This document shows positions 44,715-53,060 of a stretch of 64,000 nt of DNA, one piece after another. Made by a program: the position numbers and the translations under genes. Position 1 is the stretch's first letter; the number at the start of each line of letters is the position of its first letter. The notes beneath the pieces are model-generated. The model saw only the letters and a program-made list of their open reading frames with translations. It had not been told where the DNA came from and searched no databases. The DNA lies in assembly GCA_964516925.1 (NCBI GenBank), contig CAZEXL010000001.1, forward strand, positions 62,001 through 126,000, read 5' to 3'. This DNA comes from CAG-552 sp964516925. GTDB taxonomy: Bacteria > Bacillota > Clostridia > Christensenellales > Pumilibacteraceae.

Positions 44715-45186
44715 AAATCATAATAACTCCCTTGTCCACATCAAGAAACTCACTTACCTCGCACTTTATCGCGTCATACTTATTTATATGCGCTAATTTT
44801 TCATCCATAACCAAATTACTTAAATTAACGGTTACTGTTGCAATATTTATTTTTTCGCTGAACTCACCTCCGATTTTTACGTCTACCCCATAATATCCTT
44901 TAGATTCAAGGTGAGATCGGACAGCCTTTTCCAGCGAAGAAACTTTTAAAGAGTTTCCGTATTCTACAAAATTTTCATTTATCGTTACGCTTTGCATAAA
45001 ACCGTCTCCGTTTAACGTTAGTTTTCCGCTGAGAAGTTCGGGTAACGGCGCAACGATAATCATTATAGTAATCGACGAAAGTACCCCTTTTACGAACTTT
45101 CCCATGCGTTTGCCGCTTAGTAATAAGTCCGACACGATACTTATCACAACCACGGCAAGAATACTCATTACCCACGTTAACAGCAT
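44707..45186 (-). CDS. spoIIIAF: Stage III sporulation protein SpoIIIAF
   Basis: 159 aa with two N-terminal TM helices (WVMSILAVVVISIVSDLLL; FVKGVLSSITIMIIVAPLPELL) and a soluble C-terminal ring-building-type domain. The sequence LLLSGKRMGKFVKGVLS matches the family. One base separates it from spoIIIAE. Confidence 0.88.
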   Translation of the reverse strand: MLLTWVMSILAVVVISIVSDLLLSGKRMGKFVKGVLSSITIMIIVAPLPELLSGKLTLNGDGFMQSVTINENFVEYGNSLKVSSLEKAVRSHLESKGYYGVDVKIGGEFSEKINIATVTVNLSNLVMDEKLAHINKYDAIKCEVSEFLDVDKGVIMIYG

Positions 45187-45187
45187 A

Positions 45188-46357
45188 TTAAATAACCAAA
45201 TTTCCAGTACAAACTATTAATAACAAAAAAACAAAGTACAAAAAGACGAATCCGCAAATTATTGCTATCAACGTAGTAACACTTTTGCTTATGCCGCAAA
45301 GAACGTCGCAAATCTCCTTGCATCCTATCGGTTCGACTACCGCCGCTATAAATCTTAACGCCAGACTAAAGATCACGATTTGAGCCACTAACGGAATTGC
45401 AGATAGAAACAACAAAATAATTCCGCTTAAACCTATACCGTTTTTTATTAACACACTCCCGCTTATTACCAAATTGTATCCCTCCGACAAATATCCGCCT
45501 ATTATCGGTATGTGTTTACTAAGCGCAAGCTTTGTCGTTCTTATGTATATATTGTCGTATATCGACGCTGTTACGCCTTGAACGGACAGAACTCCCAAAA
45601 ACAAAAAAAACGCCGTTCCGAGAACCCACTTCATCGCGCCCGAAAAAAATTCAGCCATATTTTTAAGCTTTATCCCTTCGGACAAATTTCCGACCACGTG
45701 AAAAACGATGCTGAGCAAAAAACACGGCAACGCAAAAATCGTTATCACGTTAGTTACCGCACTACCTAAAATCGCTATCGTAGGCTGATAAACGGCAGCG
45801 GATTTACTAGGCCCTATTGCCGTCATAAGGGTAAGCAAAATCGGAAACACAACGTCCATTTGTTCTTTTAAAAATTGAATAAAATTCCTGCTTTCGGCTA
45901 CGAGATTTACTATTTGCGAAAAGACTATAAGCATAACGAGCGAAATGCAAGCCAACCTTACTATTGCCGACGTCGATTGCGATGCAAACTTGCCTTTTAT
46001 AGAATTAAGTAAACTAAATAAAATACAAACTGCCAAAACGGATGCGATAAAAGGAATAAAATTGTTAAATTTATCACAAAAAACCGAAATCACGTAATTT
46101 ACAAATCCACCGAAATTCATTCCGTCATCGCCGTCGGTAAGACTTTTAAGCTTGTCCTTTATGCTTCCATACCCAAAAACCGACCGTTGCTCGTCGCTTA
46201 ATTCGAATAACAATTCGTCTAATTCGGTCGTGTCGAGATTTTCGATCATTTCTTCTATGCCTATAGAATCTCCCGATTCTTCCGCAAGACAAGTCGAAGC
46301 CGACACTGAACTTACGATCGACATTACAAGCAAAAATATAACGAATCTTTTTTTCAT
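45188..46357 (-). CDS. spoIIIAE: Stage III sporulation protein SpoIIIAE
   Basis: 389-aa polytopic membrane protein with a signal peptide (RFVIFLLVMSIVSSVSAS) and about eight TM segments. Signatures include SIYDNIYIRTTKLALSKHIPIIGGYLSEGYNLVISG, a strongly conserved SpoIIIAE block. Its export-like fold is thought to be part of the mother-cell side of the channel. Overlaps spoIIIAD by four bases. Confidence 0.95.
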   Translation of the reverse strand: MKKRFVIFLLVMSIVSSVSASTCLAEESGDSIGIEEMIENLDTTELDELLFELSDEQRSVFGYGSIKDKLKSLTDGDDGMNFGGFVNYVISVFCDKFNNFIPFIASVLAVCILFSLLNSIKGKFASQSTSAIVRLACISLVMLIVFSQIVNLVAESRNFIQFLKEQMDVVFPILLTLMTAIGPSKSAAVYQPTIAILGSAVTNVITIFALPCFLLSIVFHVVGNLSEGIKLKNMAEFFSGAMKWVLGTAFFLFLGVLSVQGVTASIYDNIYIRTTKLALSKHIPIIGGYLSEGYNLVISGSVLIKNGIGLSGIILLFLSAIPLVAQIVIFSLALRFIAAVVEPIGCKEICDVLCGISKSVTTLIAIICGFVFLYFVFLLLIVCTGNLVI

Positions 46358-46740
46358 CCTATCAGCTCCGCTACTAAATCGAAAAGCGACGTTATGATTG
46401 GCAAAGCTACCACTAATATCATAATTTTACCCGCCATAACGACCTTCTCCGAAACAGAATGCAATCCGGCGTCTTCTATTATGCCCGCAGAAAACTCGGT
46501 AACATATCCTATCCCGATGATTTTTAGAATACTTTTTATTACACCTACGGACAAACCGACGCTTTCTACAAGGTTTTTTATGCTTGCAAATACGTCCGCA
46601 AAGCAATCGAGCACCATAAGCATTATAATACAACCGCCGGCTATGCCCACCGATACGCTAAGCGAGCTTTTGCCGTCACGCAAAATTAACGAACAAAACG
46701 CTGTTATTATTCCTACGGCGACTATTTTAAGAAGCTCCAT
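46354..46740 (-). CDS. spoIIIAD: Stage III sporulation protein SpoIIIAD
   Basis: 128-aa membrane protein. ATG 46740 gives MELLKIVAVGIITAFCSLIL, the usual N-terminus, with AEFSAG-like block VTEFSAGIIEDAGLHSVSEK near the C-terminus. The frame is open 141 bases further upstream but that would overlap spoIIIAC and encode a non-homologous basic stretch. The spoIIIAC TGA overlaps this ATG by one base. Confidence 0.93.
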   Translation of the reverse strand: MELLKIVAVGIITAFCSLILRDGKSSLSVSVGIAGGCIIMLMVLDCFADVFASIKNLVESVGLSVGVIKSILKIIGIGYVTEFSAGIIEDAGLHSVSEKVVMAGKIMILVVALPIITSLFDLVAELIG

Positions 46741-46937
46741 CAGTACAACCCGAACATCGTCTGTAACGCCGTGAAAAGCTGCGCAATCATATCCACAATC
46801 ATAAGTAAAACTATAACGAGTCCGGCAAGAGAAACTATCGTGGCAATTTCGTCTTTTTCTGCCTTTTTTAATATTTGACATACTATTGCCGTTATGATGC
46901 CCACTGCGGCTATTTTGAATATAATTTCAATTCCCAT
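46740..46937 (-). CDS. spoIIIAC: Stage III sporulation protein SpoIIIAC
   Basis: 65-aa protein with two TM helices: MGIEIIFKIAAVGIITAIVCQIL, then ATIVSLAGLVIVLLMIVDMIAQLF. Start at ATG 46937 by family length; an in-frame ATG at 46967 lies in the end of spoIIIAB. Homologous at its N-terminus to spoIIIAD, as expected. Confidence 0.93.
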   Translation of the reverse strand: MGIEIIFKIAAVGIITAIVCQILKKAEKDEIATIVSLAGLVIVLLMIVDMIAQLFTALQTMFGLY

Positions 46938-46944
46938 TGCAACC

Positions 46945-47421
46945 TCATATAAGCAAAATTCCGACAAGCAAGCCCGTCAATAATCCGAGCTTTATATACA
47001 TATTACTTTGTTTTTCGTTTACGCTTTTTATCTCGTTATATTTTTGCGCGAATAAGCTTTCAAATTTTTTTAATTCGGTTACCTGCGTTTCACCGTCGTA
47101 CCGTCCGAGTTGCGAAAAGAACTCTTTGATTTCCGCATGTTCTTCTTTTTTTAGCCCGTGATTTATAATACGCAATTCCCCACCGTTAACGTATTCAAAA
47201 AATTCTTCGACGTTCTTTTTTAGTCCCCACGAAACTATGTGCGCATTGCCGAGTATTTTAGTTATTTTATCTGCCTTAAAACTTATGTTGCTTATAAGAA
47301 AGGAACACAGCTTTTTGATGCCGTCGTAATATTCTTCACGCTCCTTTGCCGTGCGAGTAATAAAAACTCCGACGATCAAGCCGCTTAGCGACGACAATGC
47401 TATAATTAAAAGGCTGTTCAT
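46945..47421 (-). CDS. spoIIIAB: Stage III sporulation protein SpoIIIAB
   Basis: 158 aa with N- and C-terminal TM helices (LLIIALSSLSGLIVGVFI; LGLLTGLLVGILLI) around a helical cytoplasmic part (KKLCSFLISNISFKADKI, EFFSQLGRYDGETQ). Same layout as GspF-like SpoIIIAB. Overlaps spoIIIAA by four bases. Confidence 0.92.
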   Translation of the reverse strand: MNSLLIIALSSLSGLIVGVFITRTAKEREEYYDGIKKLCSFLISNISFKADKITKILGNAHIVSWGLKKNVEEFFEYVNGGELRIINHGLKKEEHAEIKEFFSQLGRYDGETQVTELKKFESLFAQKYNEIKSVNEKQSNMYIKLGLLTGLLVGILLI

Positions 47422-48278
47422 GCAATTTGCTCGCCGCTAGGCAAAAACACACCGTCGACGTGCCCCGGGCCTTCGCGATCGGAAAGCAGAATTATTCGCT
47501 CTGCAAAATCCATTTTTTCGTAACGCCGTTTATAATTAAAGCCGTCGGCGTGTATCGTGGCTATTACGTTTACGCCGCCTATGCAAGCTTGATTAATGGC
47601 ACGTACGTCACAATCGGACATTATTTCGTCGGTCGCTATTATGTCCGGGCGCATATAGCGCAGACCTTGCCTAAAAACGAATTCCTTGCTTGCCCCGGAT
47701 ATTACGTCGCTACACCTACCGACGTCCAAGGAAAGTTTTTCGCCGGCAAGCTCGTACCTTTCGTCTGCAACGAGTACGTTGTTTCCGTTTTGGGAAAGCT
47801 GCCTAATCAAATCACGCAAAAGTGTGGTTTTACCACACCCCGGCGGCGATACGATAAGAGTGTTGTAACAGCCTTTGTCTTTTGCTACGTACTTTATCGC
47901 TTCGTTTGCACACCCTTTTACTTCATGCGGAAAGCGAATGTTAAGCGAGCAAAAATTTTTTATCGTTTTCCCTTCGACTACTTCACCGCATAACCCTATC
48001 CTTACGCCGCCGCTAAGCGCTATATAACCGTTTTTTATCTGTTCGTTTACAGCGTAGATGGAATATTCGGATGCCTTTAGTACGACTTCTTCAATTTCGT
48101 TTTGCTCCATTTTTATTCCTTTCGTACTTAAGCCGACTTCGGAAAGCATAAAAAATCTTCCCCCGTAATTCACTGAAACCCCGCCTTCTCTTATACGGAT
48201 TTCGCACAAACGACTTTTGTCCAATTTATCAAGCGCTTTTGCTATGCGCAACGGCAAAATTTTTTTTATGCTTTCCAT
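47418..48278 (-). CDS. spoIIIAA: Stage III sporulation protein SpoIIIAA, secretion-type ATPase
   Basis: 286-aa ATPase of the SpoIIIA complex, related to type II/IV secretion ATPases. Walker A VSPPGCGKTTLLRDL, then VLVADERYELAG, QGLRYMRPDIIATDEI (Walker B-like) and NVIATIHADGF (His box). SIYAVNEQIKNGYIALSGGVRIG is a SpoIIIAA signature in the N-terminal half. First gene of the operon; no clear Shine-Dalgarno before ATG 48278. Confidence 0.95.
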   Translation of the reverse strand: MESIKKILPLRIAKALDKLDKSRLCEIRIREGGVSVNYGGRFFMLSEVGLSTKGIKMEQNEIEEVVLKASEYSIYAVNEQIKNGYIALSGGVRIGLCGEVVEGKTIKNFCSLNIRFPHEVKGCANEAIKYVAKDKGCYNTLIVSPPGCGKTTLLRDLIRQLSQNGNNVLVADERYELAGEKLSLDVGRCSDVISGASKEFVFRQGLRYMRPDIIATDEIMSDCDVRAINQACIGGVNVIATIHADGFNYKRRYEKMDFAERIILLSDREGPGHVDGVFLPSGEQIA

Positions 48279-48304
48279 ATTCTAAATATACTAGTTTTGG
48301 TTTT

Positions 48305-48334
48305 ACATTATGAAGCCGCAAAATTTTTTAATGC
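48305..48334 (-). promoter_or_regulatory. Possible sigma-E promoter of the spoIIIA operon
   Basis: Minus-strand GCATTAA (48334-48328), 15 bases, CATAATGT (48312-48305), resembling the sigma-E -10 CATACAnT. spoIIIA is sigma-E controlled in Bacillus; the match here is only partial. Confidence 0.35.
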
Positions 48335-48352
48335 GTTTTCGGCAAAAAAACG

Positions 48353-48380
48353 CAAAAAAAGAGCTGCCCTAAAGCAGCTG
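48353..48380 (-). terminator. Second terminator after prfA
   Basis: Minus-strand AGCTGC / GCAGCT stem with a six-base loop, then C and seven T. Confidence 0.8.
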
Positions 48381-48416
48381 TTAATAATACTAGTTTAAAA
48401 CGAAAATTGTCCGAAT

Positions 48417-48447
48417 GTAAAACGAGCTTGCCACAACGGCAAGCTCG
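48417..48447 (-). terminator. First terminator after prfA
   Basis: Minus-strand perfect 10-bp stem CGAGCTTGCC / GGCAAGCTCG with a five-base loop, then TTTTA. With the next hairpin it forms a tandem terminator insulating spoIIIA. Confidence 0.85.
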
Positions 48448-48471
48448 CCTATTTACTGCAAAACAGCAAGG

Positions 48472-49542
48472 TTATTCTTCTTTTTCTAGCTTTGCGGTTT
48501 GATCAGCTATGCGCAACGCTTCCAGCATTTCGTCGATGTCGCCGTTCATGAACGTTTCGATACTGTACATCGTCATGCCTATACGATGATCGGTAACTCT
48601 GCCTTGCGGAAAATTATACGTTCGTATACGTTCGCTTCGATCGCCCGTGCCGACTTGACTTTTGCGATTTTCGGCATACTCTTTGTCGGCTTTAGTTTGA
48701 TACAAATCATAAAGCTTAGACTTTAATACTCGCATAGCTTTTTCGCGATTTTTAATTTGGCTTCGCTCGTCCTGACAAGTTACGACTATTCCCGTCGGAA
48801 TATGCGTCATACGCACCGCGCTGTCAGTTTTGTTGATATGCTGACCTCCTGCGCCACCGCTACGATACGTATCTATTTTAAGGTCTTTGTCGTTAATTTC
48901 CACGACTATGTCCTCAACTTCGGGAAGAACGGCAACCGTTACGGTAGATGTATGAATACGCCCTTGCGTTTCGGTGTCCGGCACGCGCTGAACTCGATGT
49001 ACACCGCTTTCGTATTTCATTTTGCGATATACACTGTCTCCGAAAATTTGAAAGACCGCTTCTTTTACTCCGCCTAGCTCGGTAAGGTTGACGTCGACGT
49101 CTTCAACTCGCCAACGATTTTTTTCGGCGTACATTTTGTACATACGCATAAGCTCGTAAGCGAATAAAGCCGCTTCGTCGCCGCCCGCTCCGCCGCGGAT
49201 TTCTACGATTACGTTTTTCTCGTCGTTTGGATCCACGGGCAAAAGAAGAATTTTAAGTTCATTTTCGGTGGACGCAAGCAAGTCTTTCTTTTCTTCTAGC
49301 TCAAGCTTTGCCAGTTCCAACATTTCGGGATCTTTTTCTTCTTTTAAAAGTTTTAAAGCGTCCTCGATATCGTTTTGAGTCTTTACGTAGATATCGTATT
49401 GAGTTACTATAGGTTCGAGTACGGCGTGCTCTTTTACGAGCTTCGTCCACTCTTTGTTATCGGCTATTACAGCCGGATCGGAAATTTGCGCACTGAGTGC
49501 TTCAAATTTGCTTTTTATATTTTTAAGCTTATCTAAATTCAT
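48472..49542 (-). CDS. prfA: Peptide chain release factor 1
   Basis: 356-aa RF1, terminating at UAA and UAG. GGQ loop in SGGAGGQHINKTDSAVR, with the PxT-type selectivity region upstream (VQRVPDTETQGRIHTS). The glutamine of GGQ is methylated by PrmC, whose gene is the 3' part of the next gene upstream and overlaps this one by 14 bases. Confidence 0.97.
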   Translation of the reverse strand: MNLDKLKNIKSKFEALSAQISDPAVIADNKEWTKLVKEHAVLEPIVTQYDIYVKTQNDIEDALKLLKEEKDPEMLELAKLELEEKKDLLASTENELKILLLPVDPNDEKNVIVEIRGGAGGDEAALFAYELMRMYKMYAEKNRWRVEDVDVNLTELGGVKEAVFQIFGDSVYRKMKYESGVHRVQRVPDTETQGRIHTSTVTVAVLPEVEDIVVEINDKDLKIDTYRSGGAGGQHINKTDSAVRMTHIPTGIVVTCQDERSQIKNREKAMRVLKSKLYDLYQTKADKEYAENRKSQVGTGDRSERIRTYNFPQGRVTDHRIGMTMYSIETFMNGDIDEMLEALRIADQTAKLEKEE

Positions 49543-51280
49543 GTTGTATTTGTCCCGTTACTACTCTATCGTTGCCGTCCAAGTCACTAAGAACCGTTAC
49601 GTTTCTAAATCCGAATACATACATAAGTTGTTTTACGCTTTCGGCTTGGTCGTAGCCTATTTCCATCATAAGCTTTCCGCCACTGCGTAAATAACTCGGA
49701 GCAGCCGAAATAATTTTTTTATAAAATTCAAGTCCGTCTTCGCCGCCGTCAAGCGCGATTCTGGGTTCCGCCCTAACTTCAGCCGAAAGCGATGAAATGT
49801 CGGCAGAAGGAATGTACGGAGGGTTCGAAACAATGACGTCGAACGAACCGACCGAAAACGCTTCAAACAAGTCACTCTTTACCAATTTAACGTTTGTTTT
49901 TGCAAGATTAACTGCTGCTACCTTAAGCGCATCGTCGGACACATCGCTTGCCGTTATTATGGCGTCAGTTTTTGAAGCCAGAGCAAGAGCTATACATCCG
50001 GATCCGGTACACAAGTCAAGCACTTCGCAGTTTTTGTTGCCTATCGCCTTTATTGCCTCGCTAACGAGCAATTCCGTTTCCATTCTAGGAATGAGAACTC
50101 GATTGTCCACGTATACGTTGTACCCGTAAAAATTAGAATTTCCGGTTATATAGTCGAGCGGTTCTCCGTTTTTGCGACGAGCACATATCTTTTTAACTTT
50201 TTCAAAATCGTCCAAACCTATACGATCGATCATAGACAAACCGCTTCGATTGACTTTTAGAACTTCGCATAAAATCCATTCTGCCTCGATCGGTTCCGAA
50301 AAAACAAGCTCTTTACGAACGTATTTTCTTACGTCGGATATCGAAAGCTCGCCAAATTTGCATTCGGAAAGAGACTTATCTTCTTCCATTTTAAGCACGG
50401 TTACAAAGCTGCAAATCGCAACCTCTACCATCGAGTCGTCAGGCTGCGCGGTAGTAAGTCCCTGAAGGGCAAGTCCCGGTGCGCTGAGCGCTCTAGACAA
50501 CCAATTGTCCGGCATTTTTGCAACCGCTTTAAGCACTTCGTAGCTAAGCCCGGCAACAAGCGGTAAAAACACTAGCTTAATAAGCGTAAACACGACGGCT
50601 TCGACAAACCCTCCGCCAAGCGCGTCACCGAACACGATTTTAAGAAGCCAATTTATTACCGCAAACACAAGTATGGAAACGATCATTACTATAAATAAAA
50701 ATGTCGTTCCGCAACGCTTATGGCGAGTACTGCATTTTTGTACGTTTTCGATGGTTAACGGCATACCGCTTTCATAACAATTTATCGTTTTGTGTTCTGC
50801 TCCGTGATACATAAACGTCCTTTTTATATCTTTCAGCTTGGACACGAGCAACAAATAAACTATAAAAATGATTATTCGCACGACTCCGGCAACGAGGCTT
50901 TTTACAAGCACGCTGTCGTAAACTAGATTGTTAAAGAGCCTGGCTAGTAATTCCGGTAGAATCATAAACAAAACGACGGCAAACAGAACGCCCGCTACGA
51001 CGGCAAAAGTCATCGCTCCGTCGCTTAGTTCTTCCTCGTCGTCAAGCACTTTTGCCGAACGTGTGAGCGTACTTATGCCCGTTACAAGAGAAGAAACAAA
51101 CGAAACGATGCCTCGTATAATCGGGGCCTTGTTGTACCATTTTTGCGGTTTTAATCGTTGCGACTCGGTTTGAATCATTCCGTTCTCGTCTCGAACGGAC
51201 ATTGCCATTACGGACGGACCGCGCATCATTACGCCTTCCATCAACGCCTGACCACCTATAGACGATACCTTTTCTGACAT
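49529..51280 (-). CDS. DUF1385 (YqhQ-like) membrane protein fused to PrmC methyltransferase
   Basis: 583-aa single frame with two families. Residues 1-297 are DUF1385: IGGQALMEGVMMRGP, TFMYHGAEHKTINCYESG, RCGTTFLFIVM and AKMPDNWLSRALSAPGLALQGLTT, with about four TM helices. Residues 307-583 are PrmC, the release-factor glutamine methyltransferase: EAEWILCEVLKVNRS, VLIPRMETELLV, SAM motif DLCTGSGCIALALA (422-435) and catalytic NPPY at 486-489. In other Clostridia rpmE, DUF1385, prmC and prfA are adjacent separate genes; here no stop separates the middle two. The methyltransferase would be membrane-tethered. Confidence 0.93.
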   Translation of the reverse strand: MSEKVSSIGGQALMEGVMMRGPSVMAMSVRDENGMIQTESQRLKPQKWYNKAPIIRGIVSFVSSLVTGISTLTRSAKVLDDEEELSDGAMTFAVVAGVLFAVVLFMILPELLARLFNNLVYDSVLVKSLVAGVVRIIIFIVYLLLVSKLKDIKRTFMYHGAEHKTINCYESGMPLTIENVQKCSTRHKRCGTTFLFIVMIVSILVFAVINWLLKIVFGDALGGGFVEAVVFTLIKLVFLPLVAGLSYEVLKAVAKMPDNWLSRALSAPGLALQGLTTAQPDDSMVEVAICSFVTVLKMEEDKSLSECKFGELSISDVRKYVRKELVFSEPIEAEWILCEVLKVNRSGLSMIDRIGLDDFEKVKKICARRKNGEPLDYITGNSNFYGYNVYVDNRVLIPRMETELLVSEAIKAIGNKNCEVLDLCTGSGCIALALASKTDAIITASDVSDDALKVAAVNLAKTNVKLVKSDLFEAFSVGSFDVIVSNPPYIPSADISSLSAEVRAEPRIALDGGEDGLEFYKKIISAAPSYLRSGGKLMMEIGYDQAESVKQLMYVFGFRNVTVLSDLDGNDRVVTGQIQHEFR

Positions 51281-51319
51281 TTATCCTCCGTTTGATTAAC
51301 GCATAACGTCATTTTACGC

Positions 51320-51348
51320 GTTATAGAAAAAGAAAAACCATACCTCAA
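51320..51348 (-). promoter_or_regulatory. Promoter of the DUF1385-PrmC/prfA unit inside the rpmE terminator
   Basis: Minus-strand TTGAGG (51348-51343), 17 bases, TATAAC (51325-51320). The -35 sits in the loop and 3' arm of the rpmE terminator. Confidence 0.5.
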
Positions 51349-51367
51349 AATAGACGTGGTATGGTTT
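51325..51367 (-). terminator. Terminator after rpmE
   Basis: Minus-strand 10-bp stem AAACCATACC / GGTATGGTTT with a 13-base loop, then TTCTTTTTC. Confidence 0.8.
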
Positions 51368-51388
51368 GATGCTGACAACAAAAACTTG

Positions 51389-51598
51389 CTAGTTCTTCTT
51401 AACGCGCTTTTGATTGAACTTGTCGATTCTTCCGCCCGTTTCAACGTGCTTCTGCTTGCCGGTGTAGAACGGATGACATTCGCTGCAAATATCAACTTTT
51501 ATAACGTCGCCCTTCTTGGTAGATCCGGATACAAACTTTGCACCACAAGCACACTCATAAACCACTTCGTGGTAATTCGGATGTATATCTTTCTTCAT
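51389..51598 (-). CDS. rpmE: Ribosomal protein L31
   Basis: 69 aa starting MKKDIHPNYHEVVY. Cysteines in ECACGAK and DICSECHPFYTGKQ give the zinc-binding (C+) form. Of two nearby ATGs, 51598 is seven bases after GGAG while 51604 is only one, so 51598 is chosen; the open frame extends to 51661 without gene-like sequence. Perfect consensus promoter upstream. Confidence 0.95.
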   Translation of the reverse strand: MKKDIHPNYHEVVYECACGAKFVSGSTKKGDVIKVDICSECHPFYTGKQKHVETGGRIDKFNQKRVKKN

Positions 51599-51628
51599 AG
51601 CCATTCTCCTATCATTGATATCCAAACC

Positions 51629-51657
51629 ATTATAGTATTTAAAATTGGGATTGTCAA
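51629..51657 (-). promoter_or_regulatory. Perfect consensus promoter of rpmE
   Basis: Minus-strand TTGACA (51657-51652), 17 bases, TATAAT (51634-51629). It starts three bases from the dnaA terminator stem. Confidence 0.9.
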
Positions 51658-51659
51658 GC

Positions 51660-51686
51660 AAAATAGCCCTCTTTCGGGCTATTTTT
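51660..51686 (-). terminator. Terminator after dnaA
   Basis: Perfect 10-bp stem AAAATAGCCC / GGGCTATTTT with a six-base loop; the 3' arm supplies the T-run. Confidence 0.85.
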
Positions 51687-51705
51687 GTCGTGCGATATTA
51701 AAAAA

Positions 51706-53049
51706 TTATTTTTTGTACACCATGTTTTTAACGTTGTTAACGTCGTCGGCGGTCTTTTGTTGCGACATCATTTGCGCAACTTTATCACGCGCATACATTA
51801 TGGTGGTATGATCCCTGCCGCCGAAAATATTGCCGATGGTGGCAAGCGGCAAATCAAGAATTTCGGTCATTACATAAATGCATATTTGCCTAGGCTCGAC
51901 GATTTCCCTGGTTTTGCGTTTACCCAACAAATCCTCACGTTTTACTCCAAAACATTTGCACGTTGCGTCAATAACGTCTTCATAAGTAACTTCACCCTCG
52001 CTCTTTTGAGAGTAATCGTTTAAAGCTTCTTTTACAAGCTCGATAGACGGCTGAGTATCGTTAAGTTGCGACAAAAGAATAACCTTATTTAGCAATCCTT
52101 CCATTTCGCGCACGTTACTGGATATGCACTCTGCCATGTACGACAAAACGTCCATGCTTATGTTGTATTTTTGAATTTGGGCTTTTTTGCGCAAAATCGC
52201 TATTCTAGTTTCTAAATCGGGCGGCTGAATGTCTGCCGTAAAGCCCCATTCGAAACGCGTACGCAATCTTTCGTCGATATCGGGTATGCCTTTGGGCGGA
52301 CGATCGGACGTGAATACGAGCTGCTTATTGGCGTTGTACAGTTCATTGAACGTGTGGAAAATTTCTTCCATAGTACCCGGTTTGCCCGATATAAATTGAA
52401 TATCGTCCACCATAAGAACGTCTACGTTACGATACTTGTCGCGGAACTTTTCGCCGTCTTTTTCACGGCCTATGTACTTAACCAACTCGTTAACGAATTT
52501 TTCGCTGCTTACAAGCATCACTTTGAATTTTGGTTGAGACGCTCGTATGGAATTGCCTATTGCGTGCATAAGATGAGTTTTGCCGAGTCCTGCGCCGCCG
52601 TAGATAAACAACGGATTGTATCTCGTTCCCGGTTCCTCGGCAACGGCTTTCGCTGCCGCAACGGCAAGTTGATTGGATTTGCCGACAACGAAGTTTTCGA
52701 AATTATATTTAAGATTTATGCTAAGCGGCTCGGGCGTAACGTTTATCGGCTCTTCCTGAATTTTATACGTTTCCTGTTGAGTTGCGAATTTTTCACGTTC
52801 GTCGGGACATATTATTTCTACGGAAGTAAGCAACGAATTTACGTTTTTCATAGCAGCTTTTATAAGCGGCAAATATCTTACGTTTACCTCGTTTTTGCTC
52901 CATTCGCTGGGCGCCATAAGAATCAATTTACCGTCACGCAAGTCAAGCGCCTCTATCGGCTTAATCCACACGTCGTAACTTAAAATCGTTATCTCGGTTT
53001 CGAGTAACGGCAACATCAATTCCCAAACTCGTTTTGCTTCGTTTGCCAT
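51706..53049 (-). CDS. dnaA: Chromosomal replication initiator DnaA
   Basis: 447 aa with all four domains: domain I (residues 1-80, SYDVWIKPIEAL), a short linker, AAA+ domain with Walker A GGAGLGKTH (151-159) and DVLMVDDIQF, sensor region SDRPPKGIPDIDERLRTRFEWG, and the DNA-binding domain ending with the signature FGGRDHTTIMYARDKV. No residue loss is evident. Unusually it is last in an operon after rsmI (11 bases) and is followed by rpmE, not dnaN; I see no DnaA-box cluster nearby. Confidence 0.97.
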   Translation of the reverse strand: MANEAKRVWELMLPLLETEITILSYDVWIKPIEALDLRDGKLILMAPSEWSKNEVNVRYLPLIKAAMKNVNSLLTSVEIICPDEREKFATQQETYKIQEEPINVTPEPLSINLKYNFENFVVGKSNQLAVAAAKAVAEEPGTRYNPLFIYGGAGLGKTHLMHAIGNSIRASQPKFKVMLVSSEKFVNELVKYIGREKDGEKFRDKYRNVDVLMVDDIQFISGKPGTMEEIFHTFNELYNANKQLVFTSDRPPKGIPDIDERLRTRFEWGFTADIQPPDLETRIAILRKKAQIQKYNISMDVLSYMAECISSNVREMEGLLNKVILLSQLNDTQPSIELVKEALNDYSQKSEGEVTYEDVIDATCKCFGVKREDLLGKRKTREIVEPRQICIYVMTEILDLPLATIGNIFGGRDHTTIMYARDKVAQMMSQQKTADDVNNVKNMVYKK

Positions 53050-53060
53050 AAAATTTCTCC

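Noticed and set aside
46741..46881. N-terminal extension of spoIIIAD
   Set aside because: It would overlap spoIIIAC in another frame and encodes a basic, non-homologous stretch; ATG 46740 matches the family.
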